Source: CAZTVN01 sp964617145
GTDB taxonomy: Bacteria; Patescibacteriota; Gracilibacteria; UBA1369; JACRIC01
DNA length: 21,630 nucleotides
Direction: 5' to 3'
Assembly: GCA_964617145.1 (NCBI GenBank)
Contig: CAZTVN010000016.1
Coordinates: 1-21,630, forward strand
Notes under the pieces: generated by a model
What the model saw: only the letters and a program-made list of their open reading frames with translations
Database searches by the model: none
Told to the model about the DNA's origin: nothing
Part shown: one piece after another, positions 10,801-17,622 of the stretch
How positions within the stretch are numbered: position 1 is the stretch's first letter
Layout of the letters: every line of letters starts with the position of its first letter
Translations under genes and position numbers: made by a program

Positions 10801-13800
10801 AATTTCACTTTTCAGGGGGCATTATCCGGAAAAACAACATTGCAACCAGCGACAACCTACTATATTCGAGTCAGCTACAAAGATAGTGAAAACGGAAGTT
10901 CCAGCACTTCTACGGCAGTTTCATTTACCACCATTGCCAATAATGCGCCGGATACACCGAGTATTTCATCACCAAGTAATGGAGCTACCAATCAAAGCCG
11001 AACGGTGGGACTCACAAGCTCTGCTTTTTCAGACAGCGATAGCGACACCCATACTTCGAGCACATGGGAAATTGCAACCGATAGCGGATTTACCAACATC
11101 GTGGCAACAAAATCAAACGACACTTCAAACAAAACTTCAATTACCGTCAATTCCACGAACTTGACATTCCAAGGAGCACTCTCCGGAAAAACAGAGCTCC
11201 TGCCATCTACCACCTACTACACAAGAGTAAGCTATACGGACAGCGAAAATGGAACCTCAAGCACTTCATCAGCTATTTCATTTACTACCGAAACAAATGC
11301 AACACCAAGCCAGCCAAGCATTTCAAGTCCTTCAAACGGAGCCACAAATCAAGCTCGAAACCAACTCGTTTCGGGATCAAGCTTTTCAGATGCCGATCCC
11401 GATGACACTCACCAATCATCGGATTGGGAAGTTTACGGAGATACGACTCTCACCACTTTAGCGGCCTCGCTTTACGATTCCACCAGTAACAAAACTTCCG
11501 TGGCCATCACTTCAAGCAACCTCACTTTCCAAAATGCTCTAAGTGGAAAAGAACTTTTAGACCCAGAAACGACCTATTATGTTCGCGTCAGATATACGGA
11601 TAGCGAAAATCAAGACAGCAATTGGTCAAACGCCATTTCCTTTACCACCGGAACCAATGTGGCGCCAACGAAACCTTCCATCACAACTCCTTCAAGTGGA
11701 GCAACGGAAACAAGCACTACTCTCACATTGCAATCCTCCGCATTTTCCGACGTAGATGACACGCAACATATCTCATCATCATGGGAAGTTTATAATAGTT
11801 CATCTCTCGGAAACTCAAATCTTGTCTGGCAAAAACTTAGCGATACGACAAACAAAACCTCAATCACAGTAAACAATACCAACGGAGCGTTTTCAAACTC
11901 TCTCAATGGAAGAACAAAACTTCTCCCGGGCATTACCTACTACGCCCGTATGCTCCAAAGCGATGCAGCAAGCGCGGATAGCGATTGGTCAGATGCCGTC
12001 ACATTTACAACAGTCACACCTCCAGCGACCCCAACATTGAGTTCATCATCTCATACATCTGAAACGGATTATTTTAAAGATACCACTCCAGACTTCACCG
12101 TAAGCGTTGGAACTCCGACTCCAAATCATTATCATTATCTTGTCAATCAGACCGCATCCCCTACTCTCCTACAAGTAGAAGCAGGGGCATCGGATACCGA
12201 TGGGACATTTACGGTTCCAGATGGAACAATAAATGCCAATGGAACATGGTATGCGCATATCGTTTCTCATGATGTCAATGACAATCCTTCGGCAACATTT
12301 TATACGTATACCATCAAATACGACAACGCTGCACCGACGATATCAAGTGTCGCATCATCAAATATCGCGGCAAATTCGACCGATATCATTTGGAATAGCT
12401 TAAATAGCTCAAATTCACGAGTCGATTACGGGACCGTCTCGGGAATATATACATTAGTAGGATCAAGCAGTACCTCAACAAAATCTCACTCTATAACGCT
12501 CAATAATCTCCAAGCAGGCATAACGTATTATTACAAAACAACATCAATAGACGGCTATAGTCAAACCGACGTAAGTACGGAAGGATCATTCACAACACTC
12601 GCATCGACTATCATTTCCAATGTAACGGCAACAAATATATCCGAAACGAGTACAACTATTACTTGGACGACGAACCATCCTGCGACATCAAAAGTAAATT
12701 ATGGACTCTCAACAGCATATGGATTGGATATTCAAAACACAGAGCTGGTAACTTCACATTCCATTCAGATTACGAATCTCACGCCAGGGATAACGTATTA
12801 TTACGAAATTATTAGTGTCGGAAATTCAACCGCAACCGACGCATACCACACATTTGATACCGTTGGAGGTGAAGAAGAAACCGTAGAAGAAACTGAACAA
12901 AATGAAACTCCAGAAAATACAGGAGAAAGTTCAGGGAGTTCTTCGGGAAGTTCAGGGGTTATTGGGGGAAATACAAAAAATGAAACAACGAGCCAAGAAA
13001 AACAAAAAAGTTCTAAAACGGAAACGAAAGAAACAGAAACGGAAAAAATATCTTCAAAAAACGAAAAATCTGAAAAAGAACAAAAAACCACACCTCAAGC
13101 GGACAAAAATTTCTTTCAATTTGTAGATGAAATCGAAAAACAGCAAGAGAAACAACGAGACGAACTTAAAAAAGGTATAAAAGAAAAAATAGAAAAAGGA
13201 GAAATAAAACAAAATGGAGAGGCATTAAAAACGCTCATTTTAGAAACAATCAAAAAAAATAACACTTCGAATGAAACTTTAAGCAGCCAAATAGTAAAAC
13301 TGGTCGAAAGAAAAACAGACACATCAAAAAAAACAGAAACTCTTGACACAGAATCGACAACACAAAAAACAACTGAAAGTATAACAAAAGACTGGGCAAC
13401 GCCATATATCGAATTTTTAGAAGATACCGGTTTTATTGAAAACAAAAAAGAAATTGAGGGTTCAATACACGCTTCTGTGAGTCGTTGTGAATTAAGTAAA
13501 ACTATTGCCGAATTTTTCTATTTCGAAAGCGATAATACAAGCATCTCATTCTCAGATTTAAAAAAAGAAAATGAATGCAGCAAACATGTGAATGCTCTTC
13601 AAAAAATAAAAGCTATCGAAGGATACAAAGATAAAACTTTTAAGCCAGAGAAAACAGTAAATCGAGCAGAAGCGCTTAAGATCATTACGATCGCAGTATC
13701 GGAATACTTTCACTTAAATTTCCGTCCAGAAGATTACAATAAATTCGCCAATCCATTTTTTGATGTGCCTGACGATGCATGGTATTCGGATTATGTAAAA

Positions 13801-14037
13801 TTTGCATTCAATACAAAATCGATAATAGGATATCCTGATAAAACATTTAAACCAGAAAAAGAAATTTCACTCGCGGAAGTATCAAAAATACTCGTGCATC
13901 TTACAGCCTATTTTGACGATGTTATCGGGGAAAAAAACAAAATTATTCTACCGAACGAAAGCGTATCAGAAAAAAATCAGACCGATTCGCTTTTCCAGCG
14001 TTTAAGAAAATTGCTCTTTATTCCGCGTTTATTTTAA
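7864..14037 (+). CDS. Giant SLH surface protein with two Gly-rich modules and tandem FN3-like repeats
   Basis: A 2057-residue exported protein 17 bases after its paralogue. A very basic N-terminus precedes a hydrophobic segment at 21-40, with a possible signal cleavage near 49. Gly-rich modules lie at 134-325 and 476-673, split by a beta-rich region. FN3/Ig-like repeats begin near 674, 790, 909, 1028, 1147 and 1267; those at 790-1146 are nearly identical 119-residue units. A HYHYL-containing domain (1385-1488) matches one in the upstream protein. Two further FN3-like domains (about 1489-1666) follow. Then come a Ser/Glu/Thr/Lys linker, a coiled-coil-like charged stretch (about 1748-1820) and three SLH domains (about 1841-1890 degenerate, 1893-1950, 1963-2018; GYKDKTF, GYPDKTF, NRAE motifs). 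The SLH domains point to non-covalent attachment to the cell wall or S-layer polymer, with the repeats as an extended stalk. Adhesion is inferred, not shown. The start ATG has an A-rich leader and no Shine-Dalgarno site. Confidence 0.86.
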   Translation: MKKSLSKEKQKINKRVLKNKISLYFGIALLLLGQIGFIIFNPETNFLKADTTISSSTSYTSNTTTNDNVIIANGATLTLTGGITWTINGNLTVQNGGFIVFQETGGTYTSYPTLSVSGNITVDSGGTIHSNSKGFTGGAVFTDGTGTGKGTTGSNSVGGGGAGHGGAGGNGYGASNAGIKYGSTLAPVTAGSGGGGGGASGGATGGAGGGVVRIDSGGTVTVNGTVAANGGNGGDAGSTGGGGAGGSIYITATGLDGTGSLTATGGRGGNNTGAYQAGGGGGGGRIATYFNTPGASIATLKAASSVLGGVGGDGPTTSDGKVGQVGTLFFLDVDNRDIDIYNGPDFFQEGDTVTLSGTQTTFTGTPKFGDSDATTNDNDAVFDNANSTTQFDDITIAADAYVESKIASGNTIFNLSINYTGILTITSPTSTDGSCRSFTATTSQDASFDTCFVVEQVTLTGPTLTINTNAQLYADGYGNTGGAAFANGNGTGGGVYGANVSGGGGGHGGAGGNGSGSGATGGIAHGSNTAPVTAGSGGGGGSATSGAIGGNGGGIIRLTLSSTATVNGTITADGTNGADSGRTGGGGSGGSIYLTVPGTFAGNGSLTATGGRGGNSGSYPAGGGGGGGRIAYYYVTLTYSGSATVTAGIGGDGTGASDGVAGSNGTTYTYQYGAPSTPSITSPSDSATGVSRSPTLTSSAFSGDLSHTSSNWQISTTSNFATIDATISTDTTNLTSIGVNSTNFTFQNNLVSKTILSPSTTYYAKTQHTNAAGTSSWSTVISFTTTTNTVPNTPSISSPSNGATNQSRTVGLTSSAFSDSDSDTHTSSTWEIATDSGFTNIVASKSNDTSNKTSITVNSTNFTFQGALSGKTTLQPATTYYIRVSYKDSENGSSSTSTAVSFTTIANNAPDTPSISSPSNGATNQSRTVGLTSSAFSDSDSDTHTSSTWEIATDSGFTNIVASKSNDTSNKTSITVNSTNFTFQGALSGKTTLQPATTYYIRVSYKDSENGSSSTSTAVSFTTIANNAPDTPSISSPSNGATNQSRTVGLTSSAFSDSDSDTHTSSTWEIATDSGFTNIVATKSNDTSNKTSITVNSTNLTFQGALSGKTELLPSTTYYTRVSYTDSENGTSSTSSAISFTTETNATPSQPSISSPSNGATNQARNQLVSGSSFSDADPDDTHQSSDWEVYGDTTLTTLAASLYDSTSNKTSVAITSSNLTFQNALSGKELLDPETTYYVRVRYTDSENQDSNWSNAISFTTGTNVAPTKPSITTPSSGATETSTTLTLQSSAFSDVDDTQHISSSWEVYNSSSLGNSNLVWQKLSDTTNKTSITVNNTNGAFSNSLNGRTKLLPGITYYARMLQSDAASADSDWSDAVTFTTVTPPATPTLSSSSHTSETDYFKDTTPDFTVSVGTPTPNHYHYLVNQTASPTLLQVEAGASDTDGTFTVPDGTINANGTWYAHIVSHDVNDNPSATFYTYTIKYDNAAPTISSVASSNIAANSTDIIWNSLNSSNSRVDYGTVSGIYTLVGSSSTSTKSHSITLNNLQAGITYYYKTTSIDGYSQTDVSTEGSFTTLASTIISNVTATNISETSTTITWTTNHPATSKVNYGLSTAYGLDIQNTELVTSHSIQITNLTPGITYYYEIISVGNSTATDAYHTFDTVGGEEETVEETEQNETPENTGESSGSSSGSSGVIGGNTKNETTSQEKQKSSKTETKETETEKISSKNEKSEKEQKTTPQADKNFFQFVDEIEKQQEKQRDELKKGIKEKIEKGEIKQNGEALKTLILETIKKNNTSNETLSSQIVKLVERKTDTSKKTETLDTESTTQKTTESITKDWATPYIEFLEDTGFIENKKEIEGSIHASVSRCELSKTIAEFFYFESDNTSISFSDLKKENECSKHVNALQKIKAIEGYKDKTFKPEKTVNRAEALKIITIAVSEYFHLNFRPEDYNKFANPFFDVPDDAWYSDYVKFAFNTKSIIGYPDKTFKPEKEISLAEVSKILVHLTAYFDDVIGEKNKIILPNESVSEKNQTDSLFQRLRKLLFIPRLF
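8263..8838 (+). repeat. Gly-rich module, first copy in second giant protein
   Basis: About 192 residues with the same ordered landmarks as the modules at 2951 and 9289: GHGGAGGNG, TAGSGGGGGG, GGVVRI, GGGGAGGSIYI, LTATGGRGG, GGGGGGGRIA. It is locally much richer in G+C than the rest of the window because of Gly codons. Confidence 0.75.
9289..9880 (+). repeat. Gly-rich module, second copy in second giant protein
   Basis: About 197 residues, closely matching the 8263 copy in landmark order (GHGGAGGNG, TAGSGGGGG, GGIIRL, GGGGSGGSIYL, LTATGGRGG, GGGGGGGRIAYYY). It abuts the first FN3-like repeat directly, as the module does in the upstream gene, so the module-to-FN3 junction is conserved between the paralogues. 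Confidence 0.75.
10243..11313 (+). repeat. Three tandem 357-bp repeats (119 residues each)
   Basis: Units start at 10243, 10600 and 10957. Reading them side by side, units 1 and 2 differ at a single base near the start (TCATCG versus TCATCA). Unit 3 is identical for about its first 150 bases, then diverges from about 11107 on. Each unit encodes one FN3-like domain in frame. Such identity at synonymous sites implies very recent duplication or gene conversion. The units are long enough to make copy number unreliable in a short-read assembly. Confidence 0.95.
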
Positions 14038-14102
14038 AGGGGGTCTGAAAAACTATGTTACTGAACGAAAATTACAAATTTCGAGCGAAAACTGGTAGAC
14101 AC

Positions 14103-15356
14103 TTACCACAAAATAATACCAAGAGGAATCCCTATCGTGAGTATAAGAAAAAAGAAAATAAAAATCGGTTTGCGTAAAATAAGATGCGAAACACGATCAA
14201 TGAAATAAAGATAATATTTGAAAAAAATACCAGCAAGGATGACAAAAAAGAGACTCGAGAGAATAAGAGAAGTTACAACTTGAACCGCCTCTAAATTCCC
14301 CGTTAAAATCGCAACAAAAAGGGTATCAATAAAGGTCGTAATGTTAGCAGCCAAAACATAAGGAACGACCGATCGGATGTTGATGACTCGATAAGCATAA
14401 AAAGGCACTAAAATGCCAACACTGATCGCAGTCGACATCGTGATGGCCGTAATAACCGCTCCCATAAAAAAAGCGAAAAGAGGGTGTTGTAAGACATCTT
14501 GCAGTTTCCATCGAAAATGAAAACGTGAAGGAGCGGTAAAAATTTTTAAAAAACCATTCTTAAAAGCCAAAAAAGGATGATGGAAAAGTTGACTGACATG
14601 TTCTTTGAGAGTTTCATGAACAGTAGAATCTCTCTGTTCATCAAAATGAACAAGTGTGAAAAATTTATCGAAAAGAAAAATAGCGACAACGAGAAGGCCT
14701 ATACCGACAAAAAGTGCGACCAAAGAAGGAAAATAAGAAACAATCGTTTCACTGAATGGTTGGAAGTAAGTGCTGATAAAATCAGCATAAGTTGTGGATT
14801 TTTGAAAAAGAGACGCAAATCGAAGATTCAAAGGACTATTGATAACAAAAGGACTTAAAATCGCCATTCCCAAAACCGTGGTAAAAGTTGTTAAAAACTC
14901 AACGAGACCTAGTCCTAAAGTATGTCGAATACTTCTTTTCTTGATAAAAGTAACAAGACCAACAATAAAAAGCACCATGTCAGGACCAGAGCGGCTTCCG
15001 AGAATAAGGGCATTAAGTAAAATAGAATTTATCGCAGAAACAGAAAACAAACTGACTCCAATCGAGGCTATAGGAGATCCACTTAAAACAAAAACCGTTC
15101 CAAGCCAACCAAAAGAAAAAGCTTTAAACGGATTATTGAGATAAACATCAGTATAACTTTTAAAAAATTCTTTTGTTTCAGCTCCTATGCTCGTCTTAAT
15201 AACTTGCAAAGAAAGAATAAAACAAAAAATGACAAAAAGTATCATCAAAAATCTTTTAATAAAGCCATAACCGAAACTTTTTATGGCATCTTCAGGGACA
15301 GATCGAAACGGACTCATGGCATTCAACAAACTCGAATTTTGGTCCTTTTCCTTCAT
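14103..15356 (-). CDS. Polytopic membrane protein, diverged Na/Pi-cotransporter-like paralogue
   Basis: A roughly 417-residue polytopic membrane protein that is paralogous to the one at 15682. It has many hydrophobic segments and an inverted-repeat-like layout: residues around ALILGSRSGP (116-125) in the first half answer VLAANITTFID (about 334-344) in the second. These sit where Na/Pi cotransporters (NptA/YjbB type) have GANIGT motifs. The first-half QSSS motif is replaced by LSGSPIAS, so phosphate transport is doubtful. The open frame extends upstream to 15401, but an extended -10 element overlaps that extension, so the ATG at 15354-15356 was chosen. The gene converges on the second giant surface protein with 65 bases between stops. 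The family call is tentative; an uncharacterised transporter is the cautious reading. Confidence 0.68.
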   Translation of the reverse strand: MKEKDQNSSLLNAMSPFRSVPEDAIKSFGYGFIKRFLMILFVIFCFILSLQVIKTSIGAETKEFFKSYTDVYLNNPFKAFSFGWLGTVFVLSGSPIASIGVSLFSVSAINSILLNALILGSRSGPDMVLFIVGLVTFIKKRSIRHTLGLGLVEFLTTFTTVLGMAILSPFVINSPLNLRFASLFQKSTTYADFISTYFQPFSETIVSYFPSLVALFVGIGLLVVAIFLFDKFFTLVHFDEQRDSTVHETLKEHVSQLFHHPFLAFKNGFLKIFTAPSRFHFRWKLQDVLQHPLFAFFMGAVITAITMSTAISVGILVPFYAYRVINIRSVVPYVLAANITTFIDTLFVAILTGNLEAVQVVTSLILSSLFFVILAGIFFKYYLYFIDRVSHLILRKPIFIFFFLILTIGIPLGIILW

Positions 15357-15378
15357 CGTAAAAAAATATACATGTTGC

Positions 15379-15387
15379 ATTGTATCA
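15379..15387 (-). promoter_or_regulatory. Extended -10 element for the leftward membrane-protein gene
   Basis: On the minus strand the sequence reads TGATACAAT, an extended -10 (TGnTATAAT) with one mismatch. No good -35 is seen 17 bases upstream. Transcription would start near 15372, which leaves the ATG at 15356 as the first usable start. Consensus-based only. Confidence 0.45.
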
Positions 15388-15445
15388 CAACCCTCACACA
15401 TTAATATATTTTTAAGCCCAATACGTTATAGCCCCATACTCATGT

Positions 15446-15474
15446 TTGACTTTTTAGAGTAAATTCCATACATT
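15446..15474 (+). promoter_or_regulatory. Putative rightward promoter of the small-ORF/transporter/ftsQ operon
   Basis: TTGACT (15446-15451) is followed 17 bases later by TACATT (15469-15474), a four-of-six -10. A start near 15481 gives a leader of about 24 bases to the ATG at 15505. It lies back to back with the leftward promoter, so the 148-base gap between the start codons holds two divergent promoters. Confidence 0.45.
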
Positions 15475-15504
15475 TAAGGAGTAAATATTACTTCTATTTT
15501 CTTT

Positions 15505-15645
15505 ATGACCAATGCTGCTTCTTCAAAAAAACATGGAATGCGTGCTGTTAATAGGACACGGCCAAAAAGTAAATTACGAAAGAGAAAAAATAAAGAAAAA
15601 GCTCGTATAAGACGTACGCAGAGAATGCAAGAAAAAGAAAAGTAA
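15505..15645 (+). CDS. Small very basic protein, 46 residues, function unknown
   Basis: An uninterrupted ATG-to-TAA frame encodes 46 residues, 19 of them Lys or Arg, with a helical basic core (KSKLRKRKNKEKARIRR) and a start of MTNAASSKKHG. The size and charge are like those of small ribosomal or RNA-binding proteins, but I recognise no family. It sits 36 bases before the transporter gene and behind a plausible promoter, so it may lead that operon. AAGGAG at 15476-15481 is too far upstream (23 bases) to serve this ATG. The opposite strand has an open frame here too, but it would encode an unlikely Phe/Leu-rich peptide that mirrors the Lys/Arg codons. Confidence 0.5.
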   Translation: MTNAASSKKHGMRAVNRTRPKSKLRKRKNKEKARIRRTQRMQEKEK

Positions 15646-15681
15646 AACACATATTTAAGTGTCCATAACATAAAAAAACAC

Positions 15682-16863
15682 ATGTTTTCCTTACGAATGC
15701 TCTTTAAAAAAAATGATTCGAAAAGAGCTCAATTTGGAGTTATTTTTATGAAAACAACCATGAGGATTATAGCCATATTCCTCTTTTTGATAGCTTTCAT
15801 GTTAGCGCTCGAATTTATTAAAATAAGCATTACATCATTATCAGAAGAATTGAAAGAAAGTATCGCAAGTTATATTGGAAATCCCCTCTCAAGCCTCGGC
15901 ATTGGATGGTTTATGTCCTTTCTTACATTGAATGCAACGTCTATTGCGACCTTAAGCGTAAGTCTCGCAGGACACGATGTTATAAGCTACATGGACGGAT
16001 TTTTCCTGATTCTTGGATCACGAATTGGAGCCTCAGCTATCATACTTATTTTGGGTATCATTTTTTTTCTCAAAGGACAAAGTTATCGTCGAAGTATCAA
16101 TGTCGGTCTTTTAACATTCCTTTCAGTGCTATCAATCTCAAGTATCGCGGCATTACTGGGAAAAGTGATAAAATTTTTTGCATTCGATGAATTCATAGCA
16201 AAAAGCATTCATTCAGAAGGTCCTGGTCCGATCACAACATTTATTTCAGAATCATTAACAGGAACCGTGGCAAAATTCTCTTTAGAACACTTTGGAGCAA
16301 TCATAACATTTCTTCTTGGTTTCATCATACTCGTTCTCGTGATTGAGGTTCTAGACAGAGTTTTTTACGTCATCGATTTTAGCGAAATGGATATCGAAAA
16401 AAGCCCCATGAAACATCGAATCATCCAACTGCTCCATAGTCCCATTTTTGCTTTCATTTTGGGAGTAATATTTACCGCTCTCACATTTTCACTGACCGTG
16501 AGCATGAGCCTTCTCATTCCCATCTATACGCATGAATCACTGAGAAATAAAGCCAAAGAACTTTTAAGCGGCAAAAGAATCGCAGCTCAAATGATTATTC
16601 CCTATGCTTTAGGAGCAAATATAGGAAGCTTTATCGACATCATCATTTTTGCCAAAATATCAGGATCAATTATAGGACTCGCACTCGTTTATAATATTAT
16701 TATAAGCTCTCTTCTTGCGATTATTTTTATTATCCTTATCTATAAAATTTTCAGTGACATACTTATCAAAATATCAGACTGGGCACTAAAAAAATCAGAA
16801 TATCTTCCCGAAATTATCGTCCTTCTCGTGGCTTTACCGCTTCTTTTAACATTGGCACATTAA
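15682..16863 (+). CDS. Polytopic membrane protein, diverged Na/Pi-cotransporter-like
   Basis: A 393-residue membrane protein with many hydrophobic segments in two similar halves. The first half carries LNATSIATLSVSL (83-95) then ILGSRIGAS (110-118). The second carries FTALTFSLTVSMSL (264-277) then YALGANIGSFID (308-319). In Na/Pi cotransporters the equivalents are QSSS...T and GANIGT. The GANIG motif is well kept in half two, while both QSSS motifs have changed, so the substrate may not be phosphate. The N-terminus from about residue 15 aligns with the leftward paralogue at 14103-15356, which supports the 15682 start over the Met at 15748. Downstream are a cysteine-cluster gene (24-base gap) and ftsQ. 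It acts in the cytoplasmic membrane; an ion-coupled transporter is the best guess. Confidence 0.7.
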   Translation: MFSLRMLFKKNDSKRAQFGVIFMKTTMRIIAIFLFLIAFMLALEFIKISITSLSEELKESIASYIGNPLSSLGIGWFMSFLTLNATSIATLSVSLAGHDVISYMDGFFLILGSRIGASAIILILGIIFFLKGQSYRRSINVGLLTFLSVLSISSIAALLGKVIKFFAFDEFIAKSIHSEGPGPITTFISESLTGTVAKFSLEHFGAIITFLLGFIILVLVIEVLDRVFYVIDFSEMDIEKSPMKHRIIQLLHSPIFAFILGVIFTALTFSLTVSMSLLIPIYTHESLRNKAKELLSGKRIAAQMIIPYALGANIGSFIDIIIFAKISGSIIGLALVYNIIISSLLAIIFIILIYKIFSDILIKISDWALKKSEYLPEIIVLLVALPLLLTLAH

Positions 16864-16887
16864 CCAAAATGCCGTCAAATTCTCGAA

Positions 16888-17622
16888 ATGTATACTTTAG
16901 AACAGATCATAGCCGCGTATACAAAAATCCTTGAAAGTCTCGATAAAGCGACTCATGAGGTTTATGCCAATGCAAAACTTCCATGCCAAAAAAGTTGCCC
17001 TCTCTGCTGCATCCAACTCTTTCCCATATCCTTCATTGAAGGATATTCAATAAGTATGCAATATAAAAAACTCGATCGCACCACGCGTCGAAAACTCAAA
17101 AAAAATGCCGAGAATGTTGAAAAAAAATTAAGACAAACCGATTGGAGCACATTTTCCATATTCAATGTTGAAAAAAAAACGTTTTACGAAGGAAGAAACC
17201 AGCTTGCTAAAGCTATAAACAAAATAAAAATTGCATGCCCGATGCTGAGTGAAAGCATGAATTGTTCCATATACGACATTCGTCCGCATGATTGCCGAGT
17301 ACATGGATGCTCTGAAGATAAAAAAAGCATGGAAGTTCTTGGATGCGAAAAATTTACTTTTGATGTGCTTTCTCAACCTTTTTTACATGAAAAACTCTTG
17401 GATCAAAATCATCTTTATCCTGAAACACTAAAACTTTCAGAACTTTTGATTCAAAACGTCACAAAAGGAGAAATTCCAGAAAAAACTTCTTATTTTACGA
17501 GCATGACAAAACCGATTCTTTTGGATTTTACTGAAAGAGATTGGTTAAATTTTTTTAAAGAAAAATGTTTCCGTCGTGAAACTCAAAAAGACGCCTATCA
17601 TCTTATTGCAGATATTGTATGA
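16888..17622 (+). CDS. YkgJ-type cysteine-cluster protein (zinc or iron-sulfur binding)
   Basis: A 244-residue soluble protein of the YkgJ/UPF0153 cysteine-cluster family. The signature is C33-x3-C37-x2-C40-C41, then C117-P, C126-SIYD-x-RP and C136-R, with extra cysteines at 141 and 153. The CSIYD-IRP-x-x-CR block is the family hallmark. Members are thought to bind metal, zinc or an Fe-S cluster, but the biochemical role is not established. A basic helical insert lies around 60-85. The stop overlaps the ftsQ start by four bases (ATGA at 17619-17622), so the two are probably translationally coupled. No Shine-Dalgarno site is seen at the ATG. The family is fairly sure, the function unknown. Confidence 0.82.
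   Translation: MYTLEQIIAAYTKILESLDKATHEVYANAKLPCQKSCPLCCIQLFPISFIEGYSISMQYKKLDRTTRRKLKKNAENVEKKLRQTDWSTFSIFNVEKKTFYEGRNQLAKAINKIKIACPMLSESMNCSIYDIRPHDCRVHGCSEDKKSMEVLGCEKFTFDVLSQPFLHEKLLDQNHLYPETLKLSELLIQNVTKGEIPEKTSYFTSMTKPILLDFTERDWLNFFKEKCFRRETQKDAYHLIADIV

Noticed and set aside
10265..11164. 299-codon open frame inside the tandem repeats, in another plus-strand frame
   Set aside because: It is a shadow: the 357-bp period is a multiple of three, so a frame without stops in one unit stays open in all, and the peptide is an odd Gln/Ile-rich repeat.
14038..14102. Possible bidirectional terminator between the convergent genes
   Set aside because: Only a 5-bp stem (CGAAA 14066-14070 with TTTCG 14079-14083) is visible, with no U-run, so it is not convincing.
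15474..15683. 69-codon minus-strand hydrophobic frame opposite the small basic gene
   Set aside because: Its Phe/Leu/Cys-rich content is what Lys/Arg codons give on the opposite strand; the plus-strand frame is more protein-like and has a plausible promoter.
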